NCBI GenBank assembly: GCA_964512655.1
Contig: CAZEJT010000001.1
Coordinates: forward strand, 496,001 to 560,000
Direction of reading: 5' to 3'
Source of the DNA: VBOC01 sp964512655
Lineage (GTDB): Bacteria; Bacteroidota; Ignavibacteria; UBA10030; SZUA-254
DNA: 64,000 bases
Positions 55,305-63,436 of the stretch are shown here, in pieces; the first letter of the stretch is position 1; every line of letters starts with the position of its first letter. The notes under the pieces are model-generated. The model was not told the origin of the DNA and did not search any database. It worked only from the letters and a program-made list of their open reading frames with translations. The position numbers and the translations under genes were made by a program.

Positions 55305-55571
55305 CTAACATAACAGGGCTGCAAGAGTTAATCGCCAACCTGTCCCTCCGTTCGTGGTGATGGAATACCCCGGGAAAACAGAGGCGGTAGACGTTGTGCT
55401 GGTGTAGTAGGTGACGACCCGTTTGGCCGAATTCGTCGGGTGCAGGGCGATGAAGGGGTCCCCCTGATCGTACTAATCCTGAAAAATAGCACTGCTCTAG
55501 TACTGGCTACTCCCTGCGGCATAGAAGGCCAGTAGCGGAGCGAGCATGGCGATAAGTCTCATGGGCTTCAT
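55305..55571 (-). pseudogene. Remnant of a secreted sialidase/BNR-like protein, two in-frame stops
   Basis: Reading the minus strand from ATG 55571, behind a strong GGAGGAAAACC site, gives a signal peptide (MKPMRLIAMLAPLLAFYAAG). The frame meets TAG at 55499 and another TAG at 55475, then continues in the same frame as YDQGDPFIALHPTNSAKRVV and TNGGTGWRLT to a final TAG at 55307. DPFIA-x-xPTN and TNGGxxW are typical of the first blade of exo-alpha-sialidase/BNR proteins. Only about 85 codons remain. It lies downstream of, and on the same strand as, the beta-propeller gene. Confidence 0.65.
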
Positions 55572-55765
55572 GGTGGTTTTCCTCCACTTCTGTATTTTGA
55601 GATTTTGTGATGAATGGTTGACTTGGAAGGCAGAAAGCCCCCCAAGGACAGAATTCCCTTGACTATTCTCTAGCGGAGACGTGTTTGGGGAGACGCTTTG
55701 AGCGGGCTTTCGCTTTCTACATCACCCACTCTCCGGAGGCAATCGTGTCCGGAATTCTCTTGGCT

Positions 55766-55920
55766 TCATCGCAAGAGGACCATTTTTCTCGCAGTTGAAC
55801 CATGCGTCCAAGTCAGTCTGTAGAAATAGACCCCGCTGGGCCTACTCGTCGCGTTCCAAACAGCTTCGTACTCGCCTTGAGTCTTGATTTCATCCACAAG
55901 CTCAACCGTTTCCTCCCCCC
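55766..55920 (-). other. Out-of-frame continuation of the T9SS sorting domain
   Basis: Dropping one G from the six-G run (minus strand, 55920-55915) gives LLGEETVELVDEIK, then SRPSGVYFYRL and the end ARKMVLLR with TGA at 55768-55766. This matches T9SS type A domains such as the one at 31160-31427 position for position. So the gene was, or in other cells may be, complete at 55766-58037. Confidence 0.9.
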
Positions 55921-58037
55921 AGGAGATTGAATACCTCTAACCTCACCCGACATTTGGCTTCCAGGCGATATCTGATGACGGTTGAAGAATTGAACGGATT
56001 CGGGTAGTTGTCAAGCAACACGAAGCCGTGCGGGATCGTTGAGTTTTCCTCCCCCACCGAGGTGATGAAGTTGTTCCTGAGCGCCCAAACCCCAGAGTTC
56101 GACGTCGCCACAAACAACGTATCACCGCTCGCTGCGAGACCGTACGGAAAACTCGAATAAAGAAATCGTGTCAATTCTGCCGGCTGATCCAAATGTGAAA
56201 TATCGACCACCCCCACGAAATCGCCGGTCTTGTAGAGTGTAGTGCCGCTCGTGACGAACTTCACGTTGCTCCCGCATGCTATCGCGGTGGACGAAATCAC
56301 TGACGGAGACGAGGGATTGGCAATGTTGAGTATCTCAAGGTAAGGTTGACCCACGAAGGCGACACTATCCTGAAGCAATACGCCGATTACATCCATGGGG
56401 AGATAGGATAGTTGATGGGGCGAGGAAGGATCTGAGATGTCAATCAATCGTAGACCTGCGTCCCACACGCGAGCACCGACCGCCAGCACATCGCGTGTAA
56501 TGGAGACGCTGAGGTATATCCCAGGCTGTTTCCACGTACCCAATCGATAGGGGTGGAGCGGATCGGCCACCGAGAAAATACCCACCGAACTGTCGGCCCC
56601 GACGATGACCAGTGAATCCCGCGCGGCGATGGAAGTTGCATTCACATCCGTCGCAAATGATGAAATGCGCTCGAGCGATCCCGAATCACCGAGACGAACC
56701 ACGAGCACGCTATCATGCTGCATATATCCGTACTTCTTGACCAACACACAAGCGAGCTCGTTGGTGAGAACTACATCAAGCGAATAATCCGGAGTGGGGA
56801 TATTGGAAAGGGCTCGTGGGTGCCCGACATTGCTGAAGTCCACGCTCCAAAGGCCGGCAGCCGAGGAGGCCAGATAGACGATGCTGCCTCGCTTCGCCAT
56901 GCCGTAATACTGCCCGCCGGATGGGAGGAGGGTGACCTCGTGGATGGAATCGGTTTGGGCGATCGAATAGAACTCGATACCGATATACTCAGCAACGCCG
57001 AGAGTCATATCCGACGTGGTGGCGCTAGATGCCACCAGTCCGATGCGGGGAGCATGGGCAGTGATCGAGAGTCGTGACGGGTCTGCGGCGTTCAGCACGA
57101 CGATCCCCGAATCTTTCGTGGCACAATACAGGTTATTTCCTCTGGAGGAAATCTGATAGATTTCCGAGTACAGCTCCAGCGAATCCAGCGACAGCGGATT
57201 CCACGGATCGGAAATGTCGAAGACATGCATTCGCCCTCCTGTCGTGCCGACATAGAGGAGGGTATCCCGCCGATGAATGGATTCGGCATTCCCCCCCACA
57301 TCGAGTTGCTTACTCCATGTAGGTGTAAAGGGGGAGTCCGGCATCCAGCGAAAAACGTACAGCCCCTGTCCAGGCCCCCGGGGGCCATAATAGATGTATT
57401 CTCCAGACGTGGCGACCGCTTGGTTTACAGGGAAATCAAAGAGATTGATCTCCACCCGGAGGACCGGATGCTGCAGATCGGAAATATTCACGGCGATGAT
57501 GCCGAATCCCAATCCGGTGATGAACATCAGGGAGTCTGAGACGGAGATTTCTCGAAAAGCCACATTCACCGGATAATCAAATCTGCCATACTCCTTGAGT
57601 GGATAAAGCTGCCGCGAATCGCAAAACAGGACAGTGTGATCCATGACCACGAACAGTACCGTGTCTTTGATCTTGAGATATCCCACTCCTTGGTCCAACG
57701 CAGTATCATAGAGAAGCTGGGGATGGGAGAGATCGGTGATATTCGCGACCTGATAATTCTGTCCTTGGCCGACAAGAGCATAATTTCCTATCAACTCAAC
57801 CGCAAGACATGGGCCCCATGTCCACCGACCGAGGAGAGTCATGCCCGTGTCGCAAAGAGAGGAGGTTCTCGTGGGGAATCTTGCTGCTTCCGAGGTGCTC
57901 CGAACGATCGGTGGTGTCGCGCGGAAGCCGATTGAGGGAATCATCCCGTTCGGTATTCTAGCTGTTTGCGCTAAAACCGATTGAAAGCCCATGATCAATA
58001 GGAGAGACAGAGCCACCGACTTGCTCGCATTCCTCAT
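55902..58037 (-). CDS. Secreted LVIVD-repeat beta-propeller protein, T9SS domain cut by frameshift
   Basis: A 711-residue frame. Signal peptide at 1-23 (ends SVLAQ). Many LVIVD-type blades follow: GRMHVFDISDPWNPLSLDSL, GLRLIDISDPSSPHQLS, VGVVDISHLDQPAELTR, GIIAVNISDLQHPVLRV. Such propellers are common on FCB cell surfaces. The C-terminus enters a T9SS type A domain (LLDNYPNPFNSSTVIRY, VRLEVFNLLG) and then ends early in GGNG because of a run of six G at 55915-55920; the rest of the domain lies in another frame (see the following entry). As written the protein would lack most of its sorting domain and might not be exported by T9SS. Confidence 0.85.
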   Translation of the reverse strand: MRNASKSVALSLLLIMGFQSVLAQTARIPNGMIPSIGFRATPPIVRSTSEAARFPTRTSSLCDTGMTLLGRWTWGPCLAVELIGNYALVGQGQNYQVANITDLSHPQLLYDTALDQGVGYLKIKDTVLFVVMDHTVLFCDSRQLYPLKEYGRFDYPVNVAFREISVSDSLMFITGLGFGIIAVNISDLQHPVLRVEINLFDFPVNQAVATSGEYIYYGPRGPGQGLYVFRWMPDSPFTPTWSKQLDVGGNAESIHRRDTLLYVGTTGGRMHVFDISDPWNPLSLDSLELYSEIYQISSRGNNLYCATKDSGIVVLNAADPSRLSITAHAPRIGLVASSATTSDMTLGVAEYIGIEFYSIAQTDSIHEVTLLPSGGQYYGMAKRGSIVYLASSAAGLWSVDFSNVGHPRALSNIPTPDYSLDVVLTNELACVLVKKYGYMQHDSVLVVRLGDSGSLERISSFATDVNATSIAARDSLVIVGADSSVGIFSVADPLHPYRLGTWKQPGIYLSVSITRDVLAVGARVWDAGLRLIDISDPSSPHQLSYLPMDVIGVLLQDSVAFVGQPYLEILNIANPSSPSVISSTAIACGSNVKFVTSGTTLYKTGDFVGVVDISHLDQPAELTRFLYSSFPYGLAASGDTLFVATSNSGVWALRNNFITSVGEENSTIPHGFVLLDNYPNPFNSSTVIRYRLEAKCRVRLEVFNLLGGGNG

Positions 58038-58051
58038 CTCCGACCCCTTCG

Positions 58052-58555
58052 CTAGTTTTTCATGAGCTTGTTCTTTATAACTTTCGTACTTCTGGTTCCA
58101 ATTCGCTTACCAAGTTTTGATAACGTGTCGGCAGAACGGGTCTTTTTTTCAGGAGAGTACGGAATCTCAACTCTACTACGAATATCTCTCGCGAGTTTTT
58201 TTCTTCCCTTATCAATTCTATCAAGCAGATCGCTATCTTTCACCGGCTTGCCTTCATGTGTGTACCACCTGCGTTTCCGATAATCGCGTACACGATACGG
58301 ATTAATAAGTTCGTCGTCTGTCACTCTGATTCGATCAGTATATATCGTTACTCCAGTGCCCTTCCTGAGCGCTTCTGGATGTTTCTTGCCGAACTGCAGC
58401 AATTCTTCAATAGACTCGAGAATGCTAATCGTCTCAAGACGATGTATGCCTTGATTGTCACGTCGTAAAGCTCTTGTGATTGGAGGAAGATTCATTGAAT
58501 CAGGAAATTCAATGATAAAACCGTTTCCTCCGGTCTGTCTTGGATCGTAATCCAT
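58052..58555 (-). CDS. Hypothetical protein within the tRNA-Lys element
   Basis: A 167-residue, strongly charged protein (many Arg/Lys and Asp/Glu) with no signal peptide or membrane segment. The first part (TGGNGFIIEFPDSMNLPPIT) could be the end of a larger exported or Rhs-like protein; the rest is basic and probably helical. Codon use is more A+T-rich than in flanking chromosome. It stands 14 bases upstream of the beta-propeller gene on the same strand. I do not recognise it. A C-terminal toxin or effector fragment is possible but unsupported. Confidence 0.5.
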   Translation of the reverse strand: MDYDPRQTGGNGFIIEFPDSMNLPPITRALRRDNQGIHRLETISILESIEELLQFGKKHPEALRKGTGVTIYTDRIRVTDDELINPYRVRDYRKRRWYTHEGKPVKDSDLLDRIDKGRKKLARDIRSRVEIPYSPEKKTRSADTLSKLGKRIGTRSTKVIKNKLMKN

Positions 58556-58742
58556 TGCTCCGTCGCAATGAACAATAATTTTATTAGCGCCGCTCGTTGA
58601 ATTTATCTATTGAGAACAAATCTTTGTAAGTCAATTAGATATTCATATTTCTATTTGGCGGAAATCGTCGTACTGTGGCGTGTCTCGAAAATCATGGATC
58701 CGTTTCTTCTTTTCATATCTCCCTCAGTTTCTTCCTAATCTT

Positions 58743-59015
58743 TCACCAAATCCACCAGTAAAGTGGCGCGAACATCGTGAAAATGGTAAGTGTTCCCGAG
58801 AAAATAGCTATACCCCAAAGAGAGGCATTGAAGGCTGTCGCATCTAACCTCATGACTCCCGTCATTGGTGGATTCGTCATGGCGATGGCCATAAAGATAA
58901 TCGGCATGACGAAGCACGCAATTTCGAGAAGGGTAATTCAATCTACGAAATTTAGCATTCGTTTCGGAGTCTTCGGAGGCCCTTGTGGTTCGGGTGGATT
59001 CTTGTTAGATTCCAA
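58743..59015 (-). pseudogene. Small membrane protein gene with one in-frame TGA
   Basis: One frame from a TTG at 59015 reads MESNKNPPEPQGPPKTPKRM, meets TGA at 58940-58938, then continues as ITLLEIACFVMPIIFMAIAM and SLWGIAIFSGTLTIFTMFAP to the stop at 58743. The two hydrophobic stretches look like genuine membrane helices, and the Pro-rich start looks like a cytosolic tail. CGA to TGA would explain the stop. Translation could also restart at the ATG of MPIIFMAIAM. No family recognised. Codon context argues that this, not the overlapping frames on either strand, is the real coding remnant. Confidence 0.45.
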
Positions 59016-59057
59016 GAGAAAGCAATCCTGTTAGGTGTCAGCGAAGGAGGGCATGCT

Positions 59058-59073
59058 GCTAACAGACTGCTAA
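59058..59073 (+). repeat. Putative integrase arm site, right
   Basis: GCTAACAGACTGCTAA, 43 bases before the intact tRNA-Lys. It differs from the left copy at 54227 only at two of the three spacer bases. A reverse partial copy, CTTAGC, follows at 59081. Confidence 0.55.
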
Positions 59074-59116
59074 CAATTGCGCTTAGCAGCCACCAAAAAG
59101 TGGCCAAAGATCGCAC

Positions 59117-59188
59117 GAGCCCGTAGCTCAGGGGTAGAGCATCTGCCTTTTAAGCAGAGGGCCGTTGGTTCGATTCCAACCGGGCTCA
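59117..59188 (+). tRNA. tRNA-Lys (anticodon TTT)
   Basis: Complete cloverleaf: acceptor GAGCCCG / CGGGCTC, D-stem GCTC / GAGC, anticodon stem TCTGC / GCAGA with loop CTTTTAA, T-stem GTTGG / CCAAC with loop TTCGATT, discriminator A. No CCA is encoded. The 5' 41 bases are duplicated at 54138. Confidence 0.97.
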
Positions 59189-59245
59189 CTTTCGCGGGTC
59201 ACTCGTTAGGGTACTGCTTCCTTCCTGAATCGATCTCCTATCACG

Positions 59246-59279
59246 AAAAACCCCCGGCCGGAATAATCGGCCGGGGTTT
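59246..59279. terminator. Strong bidirectional rho-independent terminator
   Basis: A 9-bp G+C stem, CCCCGGCCG (59252-59260) and CGGCCGGGG (59268-59276), flanked by AAAAA before and TTT after, so it works on either strand. It follows the tRNA-Lys gene and could also end the minus-strand kinase operon. Confidence 0.8.
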
Positions 59280-59432
59280 GAACTCTTCCTACTCCCCCCG
59301 GGGCTGATGTTTGAGAAGGCGTTCTCTCAGGGCACGTCGTTGCAGTCCGCCGACGTCCAGCCGGCGCACGCAGTATGGCGAGAACCGGTATAACGGCACT
59401 TCTGCCTACCGCAAGCGATGGCACGGAGATGT

Positions 59433-59456
59433 ACGCCGGCTGAAGCCGGCGCCTAC
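59433..59456. repeat. Dispersed palindromic repeat, copy 2
   Basis: Identical in all 24 bases to 33550-33573, including the 8-bp hairpin CGCCGGCT-GA-AGCCGGCG. It lies in the 340-base gap between tRNA-Lys and the sensor-kinase stop, which otherwise holds only the terminator at 59246-59279; no gene is visible in it. Confidence 0.75.
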
Positions 59457-59528
59457 AGCCGGGAGGGACGGAGGCACGAATGGAAAGGGGAAGGGATCAG
59501 GCGGGGCCGCCCAAGGATCATCTCCGGT

Positions 59529-60839
59529 TCAAGGGATCAGGATCGTAAATCTGGTGGGTCCCTCGGAGTTGCCCTCGAGGCCGAATTCGAAGCGGTGTCG
59601 GGAGAGGATCTCCTTGACGAGGGTCAGTCCGATCCCCTGACCGGTTTCTTTGCTGCTGAAAAAAGGGGTAAAAATGAGATGCCTGATTTCCTCAGGTATC
59701 CCCGGGCCCGAATCCTCGACCGCGAGGAGGATGCCGCCGTTCTTGCGCTCGAGCCGCACGGCGATTGCCCCAGCGCGGCCGATCGCCTCGATGGAGTTCT
59801 TGATAATGTTGACCAACACCTGTTCCATCTGGCCGCGGTCGATCTCGCGGATCAGGAGGCCTGCGGGGCCGAACTCCCGCCGGAGCGCAATGGCTCTCTT
59901 ATCGCACTCGGGTTTCATCAGGGCGCATGTATCCTCAAGGAGAATGACCAGATCCACGGAGTGTCTCACGGGTTCAGGGAGGCGGACGATGTCCGCAAAT
60001 CCCTTCATAAAGGCGTTGAGATGCTCGGTGCGCGAAATCGCAATCGTGAGCGCGCCCGAGAAATCATCTCTGTCCTCCTCCCGAAGCTGATCGCGGTAGT
60101 GAAGGCTCGAATGGAGGAGAGAGTTCGCCGCCCCGATTGAGTTATTTACCTCATGAGACATCATTCTGATCAGTTTCTCGTAGGCCGACTTCTCCGACTG
60201 GCGCAGTTCCTCCGTCAGCTCCTCGAGGAGGAAAAACGTGCGCGGGAAACCCCTGTCGAGAAACTCCGATCGGATGCATTTCACGCGCCGGATTCCCCGC
60301 AGCGGAACGAGCCCAGAGTGGCCCGGATCCAGCCGGGCCAGCGCAGACGCCAGGGGTGAATCGATCTCTCCGAGGCGCTTCCCGACCACATCCTCTCCGT
60401 TTTTCAGAAGGAATCGCCCTGCCGCCGGATTCATCATTGAGACCCTCCCGTCGTAATCGAGGGTGACGATGCCGGCGGGAGAAGCAGCCATGATCTTCTG
60501 CAGGAAAAAGTGCTGTTCTTCGAGAGCAAGGCGTTCATCCTGAAGCGTCTCGATCATCCTGTTATACACGCCGATGAGGGCATCCATTTCGGGCTGCCCC
60601 GACAGGCGCAGGCGTGTTGCAAAGTCTTTTTCCTTGAGCGAGTCGGCTCCGGCGAGAAGAAGCTCCAGGGGGTGGAAGAGCCCTTTGAAGAGCCGGAACG
60701 CAATCACACCGGAAGCAATCAGGAAGGCCTCGACTGCGATGAACCAGATCCGCTGGTCCCAGAGGAGAACCGCCATCGCCGCCGCAAAGAGCAGGTGGAC
60801 CCCGGCAATGTAGAGTACATACTTCCGGCGGAGGGTCAC
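59529..60839 (-). CDS. Sensor histidine kinase (NtrY/PAS type)
   Basis: A 436-residue kinase. Two adjacent membrane segments (about 8-28 and 32-50) with almost no periplasmic loop suggest a membrane or cytosolic signal. A HAMP-like linker (about 55-105), a PAS domain (about 110-190; LDYDGRVSMMNPAAGRFL) and a HisKA-like helix with the phospho-His in MMSHEVNNSIG (about 226) follow. The ATPase domain has NIIKNSIEAI (N-box), VEDSGPGIP (G1) and FFSSKETGQGIGLTLVKEI (G2). GTG start in a four-base GTGA overlap with the regulator gene, so the two are a coupled pair. Confidence 0.93.
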   Translation of the reverse strand: MTLRRKYVLYIAGVHLLFAAAMAVLLWDQRIWFIAVEAFLIASGVIAFRLFKGLFHPLELLLAGADSLKEKDFATRLRLSGQPEMDALIGVYNRMIETLQDERLALEEQHFFLQKIMAASPAGIVTLDYDGRVSMMNPAAGRFLLKNGEDVVGKRLGEIDSPLASALARLDPGHSGLVPLRGIRRVKCIRSEFLDRGFPRTFFLLEELTEELRQSEKSAYEKLIRMMSHEVNNSIGAANSLLHSSLHYRDQLREEDRDDFSGALTIAISRTEHLNAFMKGFADIVRLPEPVRHSVDLVILLEDTCALMKPECDKRAIALRREFGPAGLLIREIDRGQMEQVLVNIIKNSIEAIGRAGAIAVRLERKNGGILLAVEDSGPGIPEEIRHLIFTPFFSSKETGQGIGLTLVKEILSRHRFEFGLEGNSEGPTRFTILIP

Positions 60840-62218
60840 GTCTTGATTCCGAACTTCGTGAACCGGCGGTAGAGGGCGGCCCTGCTCAGGCCGAGCGATT
60901 CCGCGACCCTGCTGATGTTTCCTCCGAAGTGCTGCATCGACTTCACAATCATGGCCTTTTCTATTTCCTCCAGGGTTGCGCTTCCGACCTCTGGCAGAGA
61001 CCTGTCGCTCTCTCCGCCGTGATCGGCTCCGAGTGAGGTCCTCAGATCTTCCACCCCCAGAATCTGGCCCCGGCTGAGCAGTACGGCCCGCTCAATCACA
61101 TGCCTCAGCTGCCGGATGTTCCCGGCCCAGGGGAGACCCTGAAGCAACGACATTGCCTCGGGGGAGATGGTCATTCCGCTCCTCCGGTGGACGTTTGCGA
61201 GGGCCTGGATGAAGTAGCCCGCAAGGAGGGGGATGTCGGCCTGCCGCTCTCTCAAGGGCGGAATCCGAATGGAGATGAGATTCAGCCGGTAGAGCAAATC
61301 CTCACGGAACGCGCCGCTTGAGACCGCCTCCTTCAGATCGGTGTTCGTTGCCGACACGACACGCACGTCTACCGAGCGCGTCTCGCTCGAGCCGAGCGGT
61401 TCGAAGGTGCGATCCTGAAGCACCCGGAGCATTTTCACCTGGCATGCGGGGTCGAGGTCGCCGATTTCGTCAAGAAGGATAGTGCCTCCCGCAGCCATCT
61501 CGAACCTTCCCTTCCGGTCCTGACGCGCATCGGTGAATGCCCCGCGGAGGTGACCGAACATCTCGCTGTCGAACAGGGTGGGGGAGATACCGGCTATATT
61601 CACTTTCACGAATGGGCCTCCGCTCCTCGGGCTGTTCCGGTGAACCGCCTCGGCCACCAGTTCTTTTCCCGTACCGCTTTCTCCCGTGACGAGGACAGCA
61701 GCATCGGTCCCGCTCACCCTTCCCGCGATTTCGAGAGCTGCGAGGAGTTTTGGATCGCGCCCGATGATCCGAGAGAAATCGTAGCGTGTATCGAGCTCTT
61801 CCCGGCTCGGGACGGTGCGGGGGACGTCGGGCGAGTTGACAAGGGCGAGCCCGAGAGCCGTTTTAACCGACTGCAGGAGCTGTTCGTTTGTCCACGGCTT
61901 CGTGATAAAATCCGAAGCGCCGGCGCGCACCCCCTGCACCGCGAGCGTGATCGACCCCCACCCGGTCATCAGGATTACCGGCGTGAGGGGGCGGGATGCT
62001 TTGATGCGGGAGATGAGCCTCAGTCCTTCCTCGCCCGACGTGTTGCGCGTGAAATTCATGTCCTGGATGACGAGATCGATTGTGCCGGAGGCAAGAAACG
62101 ACATGGCATCCTGAGGCGAGGAAGCTGATTGAGTGCGGTAGCCTGCCTGTTTTAGCAGGAGGGCGAGAGAGGCAATTACCGCCGGGTCATCGTCGACGAG
62201 GAGGATGGTGCTGGTCAT
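60836..62218 (-). CDS. Sigma-54-dependent NtrC-family response regulator
   Basis: About 460 residues from the ATG at 62218 (MTSTILLVDDDPAV); upstream codons to 62257 look non-coding. Receiver domain with acidic pocket VDDD and phospho-Asp in VIQDMNF (about 52). AAA+ domain with Walker A GESGTGKE (about 180), GAFTDA (about 227) in place of GAFTGA, Walker B TILLDEIGDL and the Arg-finger region. C-terminal Fis-type helix-turn-helix NISRVAESLGLSRAALYRRF. It would activate sigma-54 promoters on phosphorylation by the coupled kinase. It follows FtsX/MacB-like permease genes by about 40 bases, which are a likely target or signal source. Confidence 0.93.
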   Translation of the reverse strand: MTSTILLVDDDPAVIASLALLLKQAGYRTQSASSPQDAMSFLASGTIDLVIQDMNFTRNTSGEEGLRLISRIKASRPLTPVILMTGWGSITLAVQGVRAGASDFITKPWTNEQLLQSVKTALGLALVNSPDVPRTVPSREELDTRYDFSRIIGRDPKLLAALEIAGRVSGTDAAVLVTGESGTGKELVAEAVHRNSPRSGGPFVKVNIAGISPTLFDSEMFGHLRGAFTDARQDRKGRFEMAAGGTILLDEIGDLDPACQVKMLRVLQDRTFEPLGSSETRSVDVRVVSATNTDLKEAVSSGAFREDLLYRLNLISIRIPPLRERQADIPLLAGYFIQALANVHRRSGMTISPEAMSLLQGLPWAGNIRQLRHVIERAVLLSRGQILGVEDLRTSLGADHGGESDRSLPEVGSATLEEIEKAMIVKSMQHFGGNISRVAESLGLSRAALYRRFTKFGIKT

Positions 62219-62257
62219 ACGGCCCAAAAAGGTACGCCTTTGCCCCCTGAAAGGCAA

Positions 62258-63436
62258 TCACTCGTAATGCAGGGCCTCTGCGGGTTCAACCGCCATTGCC
62301 AGCCAGCCCGGAAAGACGCTGCAGACGTAAGTGATCGCGTAGGTGAGCCCGAGCGAGAGTGCGAGAGCGATCAGGTAGATCCCCGGAGAAATGAATCCGA
62401 TCAGATCGAGCAAGGGAAGCTGCAGCACGAGGAAGGACGCTGCCCCGACGCCCAGGGTTGTAATGACGAATTGCTCTCCGTGGATTTGACGGGAAACGTT
62501 GGTCGCCGTTGCTCCCACCGCGCGCCTGAGGCCCATCTCTTTCGTGCGCTGGGAGACGTTCTGCCACAGCACGCCGATGAGGCCCAACGCCACCATAAGG
62601 AGGAGAAAGACCGCCACGACTCCGCCCGCAATCACCGGGGCAAGGCGCTCCTTGAAATCGCTTTCGCGGTCCTGGGCAAGCGTGCTGATGGTAAAGGACC
62701 ATCCCTTCCGAACCGATTCGAGGACCCGGATCAGCCGCTCCTGGAACTCCGCGGTCGTCCCTTCACGCACCCGGATGTGAAACGCTCCCCAGGGATTTCT
62801 CGTCGTGTCATTCAGGTTGTCGCGCGAAATCTGATAGTTGACGGACGATGAGAATTCTCCCGCCTTCCGGAAATCCCTGATCACTCCTACGATCCGCTCG
62901 CTCGAGTCGGTCCCTCGTTTTCCGAGCGGGCTTTCGGAACCGAACAGGGTCTGCGCTAATTTTTCATTGACAACGATCGGAAGGAATTTCGATCCGTCAT
63001 CCTCGTGAGAAAACCATCTCCCCGCCGTCAGGGGAATCTTTAATACATCGATCATTTCGTCGGACGCCCCGTTGACCTCACACTCGACATCTACTCCATT
63101 ATACTTCGTCCCGTGTATGGAAGTGGAATGGGAATACGGTCCGGCCTCCATCCAACCGATGGATTCGATCTCCGGGAGGTCGCGCATCGCAAGCCGGAGG
63201 CTGCGCAAACCCGCAAGGCGCTCGCCGATGTGCCCTTTTCCGGGGAGACGGGTGTCCACAGTTATCCTCCAGACATTGTCCGATGAATACCCGAGCGGAC
63301 TGCGGTAATTGGTCACATAGAGCGTGGCCGCCCCGAGGACGACAAAAAGGACGAGGAAGGATATGAATATCTCGATCATCAACAGGCCGTTGATGCGTTT
63401 GCGATTCCAGACCATCTTCAGAAGGTGACGTATCAT
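62258..63436 (-). CDS. MacB/FtsX-like ABC transporter permease
   Basis: A 392-residue permease: an N-terminal membrane helix (about 18-45), a periplasmic MacB_PCD-like domain to about 260 (GRWFSHEDDGSKFLPIVVN, GVIRDFRKAG) and three C-terminal FtsX helices with QRTKEMGLRRAVGATATNVS between the first two, ending SVFPGWLAMAVEPAEALHYE. Such subunits work in mechanotransmission rather than as channels, exporting lipoproteins, peptides or antibiotics with an outer partner. It overlaps the next gene upstream by ATGA. The pair plus a two-component system is a common FCB arrangement. Confidence 0.9.
   Translation of the reverse strand: MIRHLLKMVWNRKRINGLLMIEIFISFLVLFVVLGAATLYVTNYRSPLGYSSDNVWRITVDTRLPGKGHIGERLAGLRSLRLAMRDLPEIESIGWMEAGPYSHSTSIHGTKYNGVDVECEVNGASDEMIDVLKIPLTAGRWFSHEDDGSKFLPIVVNEKLAQTLFGSESPLGKRGTDSSERIVGVIRDFRKAGEFSSSVNYQISRDNLNDTTRNPWGAFHIRVREGTTAEFQERLIRVLESVRKGWSFTISTLAQDRESDFKERLAPVIAGGVVAVFLLLMVALGLIGVLWQNVSQRTKEMGLRRAVGATATNVSRQIHGEQFVITTLGVGAASFLVLQLPLLDLIGFISPGIYLIALALSLGLTYAITYVCSVFPGWLAMAVEPAEALHYE

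Larger units (their letters stand above)
54138..59157. mobile_element. Decayed integrated element at tRNA-Lys (about 5 kb)
   Basis: The segment is bounded by a direct repeat of 41 bases (42 counting one base upstream), the 5' half of a tRNA-Lys gene, at 54138-54178 and 59117-59157. A tyrosine-recombinase gene lies just inside the left repeat, as in genomic islands. GCTAACAnnnTGCTAA repeats stand 48 and 43 bases inside the two ends. The interior is visibly richer in A+T than its neighbours (notably 58060-59030), and every gene except one of unknown function is frameshifted or interrupted. The right-hand tRNA copy is intact, so the element restored the tRNA with its own 5' half. It looks like a dead or dying integrative element. 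Confidence 0.8.

Noticed and set aside
55475..55499. Amber recoding in the sialidase-like remnant
   Set aside because: Two TAG codons lie close together in a very short remnant within a decayed island, and other genes here end normally at TAG.
58938..58940. Selenocysteine or TGA recoding in the small membrane protein
   Set aside because: No obvious SECIS-like hairpin follows the TGA, and a CGA-to-TGA change explains it. TGA ends many genes in the window.
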